This document shows, in pieces, positions 1 through 11,899 of a DNA stretch of 64,000 nucleotides. Each line of letters begins with the position of its first letter. Within the stretch, counting starts at the first letter, position 1. The stretch covers positions 160,429 to 224,428 of the forward strand of contig JXTC01000325.1 in NCBI GenBank assembly GCA_002914845.1. The letters run 5' to 3'. Under the pieces are notes generated by a model. It searched no databases and was not told the DNA's origin. It was given only the letters and a program-made list of their open reading frames with translations. The stretch comes from Trema orientale. Taxonomy: Eukaryota > Streptophyta > Magnoliopsida > Rosales > Cannabaceae. The position numbers and the translations under genes are program-made.

Positions 1-1166
1 TAACAATTAACAATAAATAATTAAAATTTCAATAATTGATACATTATATAATATTATATATAATTAATTCATATATTGATAATTAATAACACATAAATTA
101 ATAAAAATTAATTTATTAAATATTAAAAATGATATAAATTTGTTCATAAATTTACAATATAAATAAAGAAAAAAAATAAATTACATCCTAAGAGGTAGAG
201 GTGCCACTTGGATTTTGAGGCCGTAGCTACCTAGTTGTCAAATCAACTCTTAAATGTAGTGGTTGTTGTATTTGAAAGAGAAAAAAATCCAAAAAATAAC
301 CAAAATAACTACTTTAGGTATGCACACGTACGTCTCCCATACGCAAACTGATAATGGTCACAAGAAATAGGCTTCTGTGAGTAATGATGGAAACGCTTCT
401 TATAGAGACCCAAAGTTGCATGACTTTCAAATAAAGCAAAGACCTTTGTCATAAACAATAACAGAATGCTGTATGTAATGCCAAATTAAACTGCAACATA
501 AACCACAAAATTTATTCTCTAACCAAAAGATAATGTAAAAATTCAAGAGCTACCAGCATTGAGCTGCAATTTTTCCCTTTTCCTATCTTTATATCATTTC
601 TTACCACCAAAATCTGAAGGAAGAAAAAGAGAAGGAAAAAAACAAGAAATGGGGATTCTTTTATTTTCAAAAAGGACATATAAATACCATTTGAAATCTT
701 CGAGAATGCAAGCAAGTTTTTCAATCTCAGAAGGCTCTTTGGGATTATCCTTCTTAATGAATAAGTGGCTTTAGCTTTTCTAGGCTTGACAAAGATGGTA
801 GCAAGATAAGACCAACCCACAAAATAGCCCAAAGAAAGGCAACCAACTCTGACTAAAATAACACTCAGCTATCACAAATCCATATCCCTACTTCCAACAT
901 TCACGTGCACTTAGCCATCACAAACCCATATTCCCACTTCCAGCATTCACGTGCACTTAACTCCCACCTACTATGATAAAAGTAGAAAATGCAAACAAAA
1001 GTAAATTTGAAATTGATGATAGCTTATAATGACCAATCTACCTAATATCAAGGATGGTCATATATAGTCAAAAAATATACAGGCTCTAACAACATATAAT
1101 TCCCAGATCTATACTCCATAGCTGGATCAATACAAATAGAAACACACAAACTACAGCGAAACACAC
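1..1166. other. AT-rich intergenic sequence, no gene recognised
   Basis: No convincing gene is seen. On the minus strand around 650-760 one frame reads like a terminal exon (residues KEPSEIEKL then ILEDFKWYL), but I do not recognise the protein and it has no clear splice context. The remaining ORF-like stretches are low-complexity. The sequence ends at the CACAC duplication of the LTR element that starts at 1167. Confidence 0.5.
867..958. repeat. 46-bp tandem duplication with CACGTG boxes
   Basis: Two head-to-tail copies (867-912 and 913-958) differ at only a few positions. Each contains TTCACGTGCAC, so two G-box-like CACGTG cores lie 46 bp apart. This could be regulatory, or it could be simple slippage; nothing nearby decides it. 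Confidence 0.75.
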
Positions 1167-1664
1167 TGTTGAGGGTAAAATTCGTATATGTGTGGCCTAC
1201 AAAAGGTATTTGTGCTTTTATGGGATCCCTATTTCGGAAAAAAAGTAACTATTATTTATGATTATCAGATAATTATATTTCAAATCAGGTATTATCTAGT
1301 AAGTATCCTAATATGACTAGGTTACTTAAAAGATAATTATTAATTATTATTTAATTAATAAAGTTTCCTAATTATTAAACACCTCTTATATTCCTATAAA
1401 TACGTAGTCTTCTTCTTCATTCTACATCTCTTTTTCTATTGTGTTCTCTCCACTTCTCTCTACACACGACTATACTGATTTTTTGCTCTTTTGCAGGAAA
1501 ATAGGAAATACGAAAATGAGAACTACATCAGGGTTTGATCCTATAAAGGGTATGTAGGCAGCTCTCATAAGCACAACCCAAAAATTAACCTATTTTTTCT
1601 GGATACAGGATTACAAGTGGTCATGGCCTTCCAATAAATTTAATTATAGAATTTGGCATCTACA
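1167..1664 (+). repeat. 5' LTR of the LARD-like element
   Basis: This is a TG...CA repeat of 498 bp with a TATA-like CTATAAATACG near 1395 and a CT-rich stretch after it, the usual promoter layout of an LTR. Its partner is at 12594-13110. Confidence 0.85.
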
Positions 1665-1690
1665 ATTTGGCACCCACCGTAGGGCCTTGA
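1665..1690 (+). other. Primer-binding-site-like sequence of the LARD-like element
   Basis: ATTTGGCACCCACCGTAGGG lies directly after the LTR. Plant gypsy elements commonly have a TTTGGCGCCC-type sequence at this place. The priming tRNA was not determined. Confidence 0.5.
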
Positions 1691-3175
1691 TCACTTGTTT
1701 TATATATTTTCCTCGTTAATTATGTTTCGATTTATTATCGGTTATTTTGCTCCAAGTTTTCACTCCTAGTTTTAAGCTTTTGATGTATTTAATTTATTTC
1801 GTACTGTAAATTTGCAAACGTTCATCCTTTATTATTCTTGTTAGTCGACGAATGTCCTTTTAGATTAGTTTCTCTAGGCTTTCTGAATTGACGTGTTAGT
1901 TTACTTTCATCTTATATGAAAACCAAAAATCGGTGATACTAGTTATAATGGTCCATGATGTTGGTGGCAATCGGTTAAGAGAAAAAAAATAACAAAATTC
2001 TTATATATAATTATTTTATTAGCCAGTTCATGAGTTATTTATGTCACTCTGTTCATTTAATCATGGGATCTGGATAAACTAGGAGAAGGATTTTGGCTGT
2101 TTATTCCTTGTTTAATATTTCCTATATATAATTAAATAGAAATAGAGTACATGTATATTATATGTATCTATAAATAATCTATAAACAGTTGGCTTATAAA
2201 GTAATTTTGAATTATTTGAGGCATATGCTTCTAGTTATATGCCAAAGATATATACAAGAATTGATCTGAAAATTTCTATCACCGTTAATTGTGAATATTG
2301 TTTAAAGAAGGCACGTCCCATTGATCTTAATATGTTGATATGGGTTTGAGATGTTAGGTATGGGTTTGATATGTTAGGTTTATACATAAAATATGTTAAT
2401 TGCTAATTTAAATACATGCATTCTCAGCCAAAAGTGAACTTGTTCTTTTTGTTTCCATTATTCTAAAATCAATTACGTTTATATTTAATTTTTTCAAGCT
2501 CCGTTGGTCTAATTAAATTGATATATTACTCTGTATTTGTCCACTGTTTTGGAATAATAGCTACGGTTTTCATTTATGTGCTTTTTATTTTAGATTATGT
2601 TCAATATTAGTTGGAATGATAATTAGCCTAAATAGGTGCGTGCATATCTAATATTATTTTTTAGATAAGTATTAATTAAATAAAATAGTTACGTTTACTC
2701 AAGTTCAGGTTCTATACTTTATTTGCATCAATACTATTTTCATGTTTATTTTGGTTTTGGAATTTATATCCCTTCGTTTTGGTAGAATTATTCCAAAATA
2801 GGATTCTTAATGTATTTACATACATAAAAAAAATTTAGTCCGCTTATCTTTCAATGATTCAAAACAGGATTTAATAAAAAAAAAGGGGGTTTAATCGTGT
2901 ACATATCTATGTCTTTTATCATTTTCGTATCTTGCAAATAATTTTCCGTTATTATTTTTTATGAAACTTCTCTTCTTAAATAAAATTTTGAAATTAAATA
3001 CTATGATATGTGAAGTCGCAAAATTGTGTCATGGAGCATGCGTAATTAAAAGGACGGAGACATATATCTACAAAAATTATATTATTTATGTTTTTTGCTC
3101 TTTATATATATATATATATATTAGCGTGAATATTTATCTCTTGTTTTCCATTTATTAATTTATATTCAAAAATCT
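1691..3175. other. 5' internal region of the LARD-like element, no genes
   Basis: AT-rich sequence without gag or pol similarity. It includes a short AT microsatellite near 3103-3121. It ends at the AAATCT duplication of the nested copia element. Confidence 0.6.
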
Positions 3176-3637
3176 TGTTGGAAATAAAACAAGCTTTATT
3201 ATTCACTCAAATATTATTATAAGAGAAAAATTCTCAATTTCACTCTTCAAGCACACTCACTCACTAGAAGCTATCTTTCTTTCTTTCGTCACTTCACTCT
3301 TAGAAGCTTTGCTTCTTACTTGATGCTTAGAACTCAAATGGGGAGGGGTATTTATACTTGAGGTCACTCATCCTCCATCATACAAAATGATTCAAATAAA
3401 TAATACAAATAAATTTCAACCACACACATTTTCTTCTACAACTTTCTAATAATAATCAAATCATTCAAATGTATAAAACTAATATCTAGCTAACACTAGA
3501 ATATTCTAGGTAGAAGGCTTCTTCAATTTGGACTTAGACTTTCTTCTTTTATGGGCTTTGCACTTGGGCTAACTCCAATTTATTGGACCTTATATTGATG
3601 GGCCTTCTTATGGGCTTAAACAAGTTTATTTCCAACA
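3176..3637 (-). repeat. 3' LTR of nested copia element
   Basis: A 462-bp repeat, TGTTGGAAATAAA ... TTTATTTCCAACA, with matching short inverted ends. The polypurine tract (minus-strand AAGGGGGG) touches it at 3638-3645. Its partner is at 9429-9899. Confidence 0.9.
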
Positions 3638-3643
3638 CCCCCC

Positions 3644-4971
3644 TTAAACTTGTTTTATAACACCAAGCAAGTTCCTTAATCTTGTGAAGTCTTCAAACTT
3701 GAGTGGCTTGGTGAAAATGTCAGCAATCTGATCATGTGATCTCACATACTCCAATCGTACTTCTTTGTTTGCAATACATTCTCTTATGTAATGATAGCGA
3801 GTGTCGATATGCTTGCTTCGGTCATGGAAGACTGGATTTTTAGCCAAAGCTATTGCTGACTTATTGTCGATGCAAATCTCCGTTGGCTCCTTTTGAGGCA
3901 TGTTTAACTCTTTCAATAACCTTCTTAGCCAGATTGCATGACTAACACATGATGTAGCAGCTACGTACTTAGTTTCGCATGTTGAAAGAGTGACAATCGG
4001 TTGTTTCTTTGATACCCAAGTGAAGGCGGTCTCTCCCATGAAAAATACAAAACCAGTTGTACTTTTTCGATCATCGGTATCTCCAGCCCAATCACTATCA
4101 CTGTAACCATCGAGTTTGTAATCATTGGAAACTGAATAGAATAAGCCAAGATTGATCGTACTTTTTAGGTAACGGAGAATTCTCTTTGCAGCTTTGAAGT
4201 GAGTGGTTGTTGGAGTTTCCATGTAACGACTCACTAATCCAGTTGCATAGAGAATATCGGACTTTGTACATGTCAAGTACCGGAGGCATCCAAACAAGGC
4301 TCTTAAAGAGTGTTGGATCCACTTTTTTTGCTTCATCATCTTTGAATAATTTTATTCTGCACTCCACCGGTGTACTTATCGGCTTGCAATCATCCATATT
4401 AAACTTCTTCAGGATCTCCTTTATATAGTTTTCTTGAGAGATGAAGATGCCTTCTTCTTTTTGCTTGACTTCTATGTCGAGGTAGTATGCCATAGGTCTG
4501 ATGTCTGTCATTTCAAACTCATGCGTCATTACTCTCTTGAATTCGTCGAACATCCTTGGATTACTTCCAGTGAATATGAGATCATCCACGTACAAGCATA
4601 CGACCAGAATGTCCCCATCTTTGGTTTTAACATAGAGAGCATGTTCATAAGGGCACTTAGTGAAGCCATTCTCTTGGAAATATTTGTCAATTCGGCTATT
4701 TCATGCTCTCGGTGCTTGCTTTAGTCCAGAAGGCCTTTTTCAGCTTCAACACCTTGTCCTCATGCCCTTTCACCTCATAACCCAATGCTTGTTCGATGTA
4801 GATTTCTTCTTCAAGAACTCCATTCAGAAATGCAGACTTCACATCTATCTGATGGATCTTCCATTTGTTCTGAGCAGTAAGCGAAATAATTAGCCTTATA
4901 GTTTCCAATCGTGCAACAGGAGCGAATACCTCATTGTAGTCAATGCCGGCTCTGACTATAGCCTTTCGCAA
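3644..4971 (-). pseudogene. Copia RT and RNase H region (fossil)
   Basis: Conceptual translation shows copia hallmarks in order. The RT side has the residues DVKSAFLNG and MYVDDLIFTG. The RNase H side has GYSDSDWAGD, STTGFVF and ADIFTKPL. This is the C-terminal half of a copia polyprotein, in several broken pieces. It belongs to the element at 3176-9899. Confidence 0.9.
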
Positions 4972-5230
4972 CTAGCCTTGCTTTGTATCTCTCTACCTCT
5001 CCATTCGCATTCTTCTTCACTTTGTACACCCATTTGACATCGATAGCTTTATGACCTTTGGGAAGAGTGGATAGTCCCCAAGTGTCATTCTTCTCTATGA
5101 CTTTAACTTCTTCATCCACTGCATTCCTCCATTTTTCATCTTGTACAGCCTCTTGGAAGTTCACCAGTTCACAATCAGTAAAGAGGCAAAATAGAGCGAG
5201 GTTTTCGAGTCTATCAGTCACCTCATACAA
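4940..5230 (-). pseudogene. Copia RT N-terminal region (fossil)
   Basis: The residues [20 protein letters not shown] and [11 protein letters not shown] are the standard opening of the copia RT domain (RVT_2). It continues the RT block downstream at 3644-4971. Confidence 0.85.
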
Positions 5231-5610
5231 ATCTTCAAGACTTCTTGTACGTTCTTCATGCCTCTCAGTTAAGAAAGAAGGCGGTGAATCTTCATGAGTG
5301 GAAGATGTTAGTGAAGTAGGTGGAGTAGTAGCCTCTTGATAGACTTCTCTTGCTTATTCTGCTTGTGTGTCTTTATCTTCAAATTGTGGAAAGAAATTGT
5401 AATTATCTGTTTGAGAACCAAAGTCCCATTCACCTTCTTCATCGAATATTACATCTCGGCTGATGATTACTTTCCATTATTGGGATTGTATAACTTATAT
5501 CCTTTGGAGCTAGTATCGTAGCCGATGAAAATGAACTTCTCGCTTTGTTCATCAAGCTTGGTTCTATGTTCGTTTGGCACATGCACATGGGCTATGCTTC
5601 TAAAGACTCT

Positions 5611-6285
5611 TCAGTGGGAGATCCCAGGCTTCCTTCCACTCCATATTTTTTGTGGTATCTTTTTCCACACACTTCTTGTTGGAGATCGATTGGACAAGTA
5701 GACCGCACATGCAACAGCTTCTGCCCAGAACTCTTTGGGCAATCTCTTACTTTTCAACATACTTCGAGCCATATTGAGGATGGTCCAGTTCTTCCTTTCT
5801 GCCACACCATTCTGCTGGGGGGATCTTGGAACAGTTAAGGGTTGTCGAATTCAATTGGCTTCGCAGAATTCTTAGAACTCTTTTGAAGTGAATTCTCCTC
5901 CTCTATCAGATCTCATGGCTTTGATCTGAAGACCGCTTTCTTTCTCTACCACAGCCATGAACTTCTTGAAAGCTTCAAAGACTTCTGATTTTTGCTTCAA
6001 AAAATATACCCAAGTCTTTCTTGAGAAATCATCAATAAAGAACAGGAAGTAATTGCTTTTACCAAAAGAACTTGGTTTGATGGGACCGCACACATCCGTA
6101 TGCACGAGCTCCAATAGCTTTTGGGCTCTTGAATTCGACTTCTTTGGAAAGCTTTTCCTGAATTGCTTCCTGAGTAAGCATCCTTCACAAAGCTGATCAG
6201 GATAATTGATGCTTGGTAAGTCTCTCACCATCTCTTTCTTAGATAGTAGCTCTAGTCCTCCAAAATTGAGATGCCTGAATCTCAA
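5611..6285 (-). pseudogene. Copia integrase region (fossil)
   Basis: The residues CEGCLLRKQ, LELVHTDVCGPI, DDFSRKTWVYFL and MRSDRGGEF mark the zinc-binding end and the DDE core of a copia integrase. A following piece has WAEAVACAVYLSNRSPT, typical of the integrase C-terminal side. It belongs to the element at 3176-9899. Confidence 0.88.
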
Positions 6286-6391
6286 ATGCTATAGCTATGA
6301 TGAATCCTTGTAACATGCTTTGAGACATTTTGCCACATCATTTTGAATGTTCAACAAGAACATTCTATTTCTTGACATAGGCACCTTGGCA

Positions 6392-7059
6392 NNNNNNNNN
6401 NNNNNNNNNNNNNNNNNNNNNNNNNNNNNNNNNNNNNNNNNNNNNNNNNNNNNNNNNNNNNNNNNNNNNNNNNNNNNNNNNNNNNNNNNNNNNNNNNNNN
6501 NNNNNNNNNNNNNNNNNNNNNNNNNNNNNNNNNNNNNNNNNNNNNNNNNNNNNNNNNNNNNNNNNNNNNNNNNNNNNNNNNNNNNNNNNNNNNNNNNNNN
6601 NNNNNNNNNNNNNNNNNNNNNNNNNNNNNNNNNNNNNNNNNNNNNNNNNNNNNNNNNNNNNNNNNNNNNNNNNNNNNNNNNNNNNNNNNNNNNNNNNNNN
6701 NNNNNNNNNNNNNNNNNNNNNNNNNNNNNNNNNNNNNNNNNNNNNNNNNNNNNNNNNNNNNNNNNNNNNNNNNNNNNNNNNNNNNNNNNNNNNNNNNNNN
6801 NNNNNNNNNNNNNNNNNNNNNNNNNNNNNNNNNNNNNNNNNNNNNNNNNNNNNNNNNNNNNNNNNNNNNNNNNNNNNNNNNNNNNNNNNNNNNNNNNNNN
6901 NNNNNNNNNNNNNNNNNNNNNNNNNNNNNNNNNNNNNNNNNNNNNNNNNNNNNNNNNNNNNNNNNNNNNNNNNNNNNNNNNNNNNNNNNNNNNNNNNNNN
7001 NNNNNNNNNNNNNNNNNNNNNNNNNNNNNNNNNNNNNNNNNNNNNNNNNNNNNNNNNNN
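6392..7059. other. Assembly gap (668 N)
   Basis: All bases are N. From the gene order of the surrounding copia element it should cover the rest of gag, the protease and the integrase N-terminus. Apparent open frames across it are meaningless. Confidence 1.
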
Positions 7060-7310
7060 TCAAATCCGTCGTCATCTAAGGCTTGGTAGATGAGGAAGAG
7101 AGCTTTTTTGTCTCTCTTTCTTGAATCTTTTAAACTATCCTTTTGTGTTGAGGATAGTGTCGCCTCATCTCTTGGTTCTTTATAGCCTTTCTCTACTACT
7201 TCCCAAACATCATGTGCTTTAAGGAGAACCTTCATTTTGATAGTTTAATTATCAAAGTTGTTGCCTTGGAGTGGTAGAACTTGAAGAGATGCTAAGTTGT
7301 CGGTAGCCAT
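7060..7310 (-). pseudogene. Copia gag N-terminal region (fossil)
   Basis: Minus-strand frames read QVLPLQGNNF, then MKVLLKAHDVWEVVEKGY, the classic start of a plant copia Gag (DUF4219/UBN2 type). The likely gag start is near 7305. The remainder falls in the assembly gap. Confidence 0.75.
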
Positions 7311-7379
7311 AGCTCTTAACAGGGTGAACTTTTAGAAATTTCGACTACACAGATGGATCCAGAACGTCGAAAATGCTTA

Positions 7380-7600
7380 AGATTGACTATTATATCGACT
7401 TGGTCAAAGTCAACGGTCAAAGTCAACACTCGGTCAACGGTCAACGCTGGTCAACAGTCTGGCCAACGACGCAGTCAACGGATCTGATGGCTTAGTCAAC
7501 GGCATGGTCAAACGGCTCTGACGGCTTGGTCAATGGCTCGGTCAACGGCTCTGACGGCTCAGTCAAACGGCTCTGACTCGGCTCAACTTGGTGAGTTGAC
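7380..7600. repeat. Degenerate GGTCAACGG / GGCTCTGACGGCT array
   Basis: Short, imperfect head-to-tail repeats of GGTCAACGG-like and GGCTCTGACGGCT-like units run for about 200 bp in the copia leader just upstream of gag. On the minus strand they give open-frame repeats of the type EPSEPLTEP. I see no known function. Confidence 0.7.
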
Positions 7601-7770
7601 TCAATTTGTGACAGCAAACTTCCGACGACTCGTTCAGACTCCGATTGGGCTGATTTTTGTGGCAGCATGTTCGTCTCACCGAGTTCTTCGATTTGATATA
7701 TAATAGTGGTATATTTGGAATAAATGACTAATACTCCCAATCTCAAGAAATCTTTTCTGATGTGGAAGAT

Positions 7771-9100
7771 TGTTGGGACTATTTATAACACACAAAACAC
7801 CGCAAGTATACAGGTCGCAACAAGTAACATAGAAGATAAGTGAGTGTCGAATCCCATAAGGAACAAGTAAATTACTATTGCTAAGTACTAATTAAAACTA
7901 GTTTACAATTTATCCAAACGACGATTAATGGATGTTGTGATCAAAAATTAAAATGCAAATTCAATATAAGCGACAATGGGAGTTGAATATAAACGAGAAT
8001 AACGGAAATTAACACTAATAACTAACGGTAATTTTGCAATAATGATATAAAGCCTAGTGATGTAATCTCTCCTCTAACTTATTCAATTACTAGTTTTCCT
8101 CACCGTTCAATCATCCACTTAGAATCAACAACCGGGAACTCAATAGTATTCACAAATTCTTTTTCAAGATATCAGTGAAAATACTTAAACAAGATAGAAT
8201 GTTATTCCTAATATAAATTGATTAAACTCATTAAATGTGGTAATTCTCGTACAAGGTTGCATAGGTTACATAGATATATTCCTATCCTATATAAACTTAC
8301 CCTAAACTAGGCAATCCTATGTTGTTCAACCTATATTCAAACCTAAAATCTCCTTTCCAAGTTCAAATAGGTTTCACAAATCCAAACCGTTCAATGGCCA
8401 GTTAAACAGAGGCATAAAGTACAAAGTAGAACAATTAAGTCATCAATGGATAACAAGAACAGATGAGAAAATCAACGTAAATAAATTACATTAGAGGTTT
8501 GATTACATCCCTAGCAGAAGAAATTAGTTTATAGTTAAGCAGGGAAAAGCACAACAATAATAGCGTAACTGATACACGTCCATGGCAGAGAGATAAGAAA
8601 GTAAACAGAGAAAAGACAGAAAAACTCTTTGGAGGTTGCTCTGTTCAGTTGACTGGTTTCCTCTCAATTCCTCCTCTTCTCCTTTGTCGTTCTCCCCTCA
8701 GAAACTCTCTCAAACTCCCTTTTCACTCTGTTGCTAGGGTTTCTCCTTCGTCTCCTTTTTGATGTTCTTCTCTCCAGAACTTCTCTCTAAAACTCGCCGC
8801 TAGGCTTTTCTTTTCTTTTTTTTTCTTTCGTTCCTTTCTCCTGATTTCAGAAGAGGTTAAATACTAGAGACAGTCCGACCATGATCCTGAAATTCCGCAT
8901 CTTGTCTCGCTCTGCGCGGTGCTGCGGCTCCGCACTGTGTAGAAGGTGGTGCTGCGGCGCCAACAGAAGGTATCACCCGGCGCTGCGGCGCCAAGGGATT
9001 AGTGCCACGGCACCGTGGCGCTGCACTTGTGGCGCTGCGGCACCAGGTCTCTGGAGCTTTTGGCGCCTGCGGCCCCATTTTGGCGCTGCAGTGCCCACTT
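7771..9100 (-). repeat. Solo-LTR-like insertion in the copia leader
   Basis: The + strand begins TGTTGGGACT, followed by a motif of the type CGCAAGTATACAGG then CGAATCCCATAAGG. The same kind of motif opens the solo LTR at 15750-17358, and both share a CAGTTAAA-AGAGGCAT-type block later on (about 8400 and 16328). The two are distant relatives in the same orientation. It separates the copia primer site from gag. The right border was not found, so the end is approximate. It includes the GC-rich block at 8885-9090. Confidence 0.5.
8885..9090. repeat. GC-rich block of GGCGCTGCGGC repeats
   Basis: Imperfect copies of GGCGCTGCGGCGCC and variants recur six or more times in about 200 bp. Many are self-complementary. 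The block is strikingly GC- and CpG-rich against an AT-rich background. Open frames here on both strands are by-products of the composition and not genes. Confidence 0.75.
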
Positions 9101-9415
9101 CTTTACCCAAATTTGCTCTAACTGATAGCGCTGGTCATTGTCCTGAGACTGCGTTTTCTCGTTCTTGCTCACAATTAAACTGAATTTCTTTGATTCGGCC
9201 TTGATTTATCTTGAAAAGTAAGTATTCTCTAGTAAAAGACTCTTCACCTGAAATGTACACCGAAAACAACAAAATCGGATAAAAATGGCTCAAAGACGAG
9301 CAATTCTTAAGCTCGAAAGGATAGTAAAGTTAAGTGTAGAATCCACTTAATAAATATCAGTCAAAGCTGCAACCACAGAGCATACTTAGAATTTCAAGAG
9401 AACTCACAACCTCGC

Positions 9416-9428
9416 TCTGATACCACTT
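9416..9428 (-). other. Copia primer binding site (tRNA-iMet type)
   Basis: The minus-strand sequence reads AAGTGGTATCAGA directly after the LTR. TGGTATCAGAGC is the standard complement to initiator-Met tRNA in plant copia elements. Confidence 0.9.
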
Positions 9429-9899
9429 TGTTAGAAATAAAACAAGCTTTATTACTCACTCAAATATTATTATAAAAGAAAAACTCTCAATTTCACTCTT
9501 CAAGCAGACTCACTCACTAGAAGCTATGCTTCTTTCTCTCTTCACTTCACTCTTAGAAGCTTTGCTTCTTACTTGATACTTAGAACTCAAATGGGGAGGG
9601 GTATTTATACTTAAAGTCACTCATCTTCCACCATACAAAATGATTCAAATAAAATAATACAAATAAATTTCAATCACACACATTTTCTTCTACAACCTTC
9701 TAATAATAATCAAATCATTCACATATATAAAACTAATATCTAGCTAACACTAGAATGTTCTAGGTAGAAGGCTTCTTCAATTTAGACTTGGACTTTCTTC
9801 TTTTATGGGCTTTGCACTTGGGCTAACTCCAATTTATTGGACCTCATGTTGATGGGCCTATAACATTTCTTATAGGCTTAAACAAGTTTATTTTCATCA
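9429..9899 (-). repeat. 5' LTR of nested copia element
   Basis: A 471-bp partner of 3176-3637, similar along its whole length with scattered substitutions and small indels. It is bordered on the outside by AAATCT (9900-9905). Confidence 0.9.
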
Positions 9900-10900
9900 A
9901 AATCTGTATTTATGTTAATGTTAATGTTACTAGTAGCAAGTCTAGTTAGTAAAATTTTCAATTCTATACATTATTGGTTCAAGAATTATTGAACGTCTAA
10001 ACTTAATTTTGAAATTCACATTAAACCGGGTCACACCATGATTTTAATTGCATTAATTATTATCATAAAGCACTGAAAAGAAAATTGATTAGGAAAGTGA
10101 ATGCTGTATATATCTTGTTTTCTTGTTAACATGTGTATATTTTGTTTCCTTGTTATAAGCATATGTTATTATTACTTCTTAGCATTTTTTTCAATTAAAA
10201 GGTTTAATTGCGTAATTATATTTCTGTGTAAAGGTACTATTGGGTATAAAGAATTTTAAAAAGATAATCGCACTTTTCAGTTCACTTATTAAGGAATGGG
10301 TTCTTACATATATATTTGTATACATATAAGATTATTGTTAAGCATGACATTCTTATTATTATTATTATTCACTAATCTGATTGCTATGAAATTGGGATGG
10401 TAATTTCTGTATTAGAAGATGCATTTTATAATGCAAATTTAGTATAATTAGATTTTTATTTATTTTTCTTTTTGATGTTTGTGTTATCTTTATTGTCATA
10501 TTTAATGACTATTAACGTATATCTTGTTTTCGAGTTCTTTGTTATTTTTGTATATCCAGTAGGAGACTCTATTAGAACATGATGTAGGACCATTCCTTAC
10601 TCCTCTAGTCCGAGTATACTCGCACTAAGGAGTGGGAGGCTGATAGGGTGACAATAAGGGAATAACGAAAGGTAACAAGATTTCGAAATTTTTTGAAAAT
10701 TACAACAATGAAGTTGTTTATATTGCAGGAAGAATGTGTAGCTTCCATTGGATGACAACTTTCAAGGGTTTACCAAATTGCTTTAGAGATAAGTATTTTA
10801 ATTACCATAAACTAGTTACAAAACTGATTTGATCAAGTAAAAGTAAATGTTCAATTTAATTGTTTATTGGGAAATTATTGTGTGATTGGGAGTGTTTAAA
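9900..10900. other. 3' internal region of the LARD-like element, no genes
   Basis: AT-rich sequence with no coding similarity. It contains the extra hairpin/polypurine module described separately at 10599-10642. Confidence 0.6.
10599..10642 (+). repeat. Second copy of the hairpin plus polypurine module
   Basis: ACTCCTCTAGTCCGAGTA and the following bases can fold back on ACTCGCACTAAGGAGT. The hairpin is followed by GTGGGAGGCTGA. This closely copies the module at 12548-12590, but no LTR follows it here. It looks like an internal duplicate of the pre-LTR signal. Confidence 0.75.
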
Positions 10901-10904
10901 TTAT

Positions 10905-11770
10905 AAGCTGGAGTAGCTAGTTTGTTTAATTAATGTGATTGAAATGTTGGATTGATTTGGATTTGATTGAATAAATGATTAGTTAAACTGTTTTATTTGA
11001 ATTGTTTGGATCTACTAGAATGTTTGACTTTATTGCTTGATTGTCTAGATTAATTGGCTAGAATAATCAGTTCGATGGATTATTTGACTTGAGTGTTTGA
11101 AATTGTTTGGGGTGTAAAACCTTATGGAGCAACTTGTTTACTGTTTGATTTATTTGGAATCTATTGAAATGTTTGATAATTGCTTAATTATTTGGAGTGA
11201 TTGGTTTGAATAAATAATTGGATAAATTGTTTGACTTGAGTGTTTGAAATTGTTTGGGGTATAAAACTTTTTGATTGGATTGTTTGCTATTTGATTAGCT
11301 TAAATTCTTTGGTTTGTTTGGAGTAACTTGTTTGGTATTTGGCTTATTTGAATTAATTGGTTTGATTGGATTGACTTATTTACTATTTTGATTAGCTCGA
11401 ATTGTTTGGAGTGATTTATTTACTACTTGAGTAGCTTGAATGATTGGCTTGAATTCAGTGACTTGTTTGGATTGACTCATTTTGTATGATCAACTTGAAT
11501 TATTTGAATTGTTTGTTTTGTGATAATTTTTTATTGGAATGTTTTGCTTTATAACGACTTGTATGGATTGATTGATTTAGATTGTCAGAATGACTGATTT
11601 TATTGACAGTTGAATTGATTGACTTGGATTATTTGTGTGTGGTTCATTTGAGGATTATCTGATGTAATTGAATTGATTGATTTGATTTGAATTGTTTGAG
11701 TTCGTTGAATTCGTTGAAACCTTGTTTGGATTGTTTGAATTGCTTGAGTAATCAATATGTTTAAGGTGAT
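10905..11770. repeat. T/G-rich degenerate array (TTGTTTGAATTGATTGG-like)
   Basis: About 860 bp is built of short, highly degenerate TTG, TTGTTTGG, GATTTGAATTG and GATTGA words on the + strand. No constant period is obvious. It lies inside the 3' part of the LARD-like element and has no coding potential. Confidence 0.7.
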
Positions 11771-11899
11771 AACGTTGTATTTGACATCCTCGTATAATTC
11801 TCCTATTATTGTTTTATCTCAGCCAAAATCATTACTATGACAAAGAATGATAAGACATAATATAATATCCAGAGATCCAAAAAAAATAAAAAAGCTCTC

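Larger units (their letters stand above)
3176..9899 (-). mobile_element. Ty1-copia retrotransposon, nested in the LARD-like element
   Basis: Two LTRs, 3176-3637 and 9429-9899, are flanked by the six bases AAATCT (3170-3175 and 9900-9905). On the minus strand the sequence inside the upstream LTR reads TGGTATCAGAGC (rc of 9416-9428), the initiator-Met tRNA primer site common in plant copia elements. A polypurine AAGGGGGG lies against the other LTR. Gag, integrase, RT and RNase H similarities occur in copia order on the minus strand. The copy is a broken fossil with many interruptions, one internal insertion and an assembly gap. By eye the LTRs differ at about 6%, so it inserted not long after its host element. 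Confidence 0.92.

Noticed and set aside
512-832. 106-residue minus-strand frame
   Set aside because: The C-terminal half is low-complexity and hydrophobic; only a different frame of the same strand looks coding-like, and that is too short to call.
6347-7235. Long open frames on both strands across 6392-7059
   Set aside because: They consist of N and carry no information.
8857-9183. Open frames on both strands in the GC-rich block
   Set aside because: Produced by GC-rich repeats; no known protein features and overlapping frames on opposite strands.
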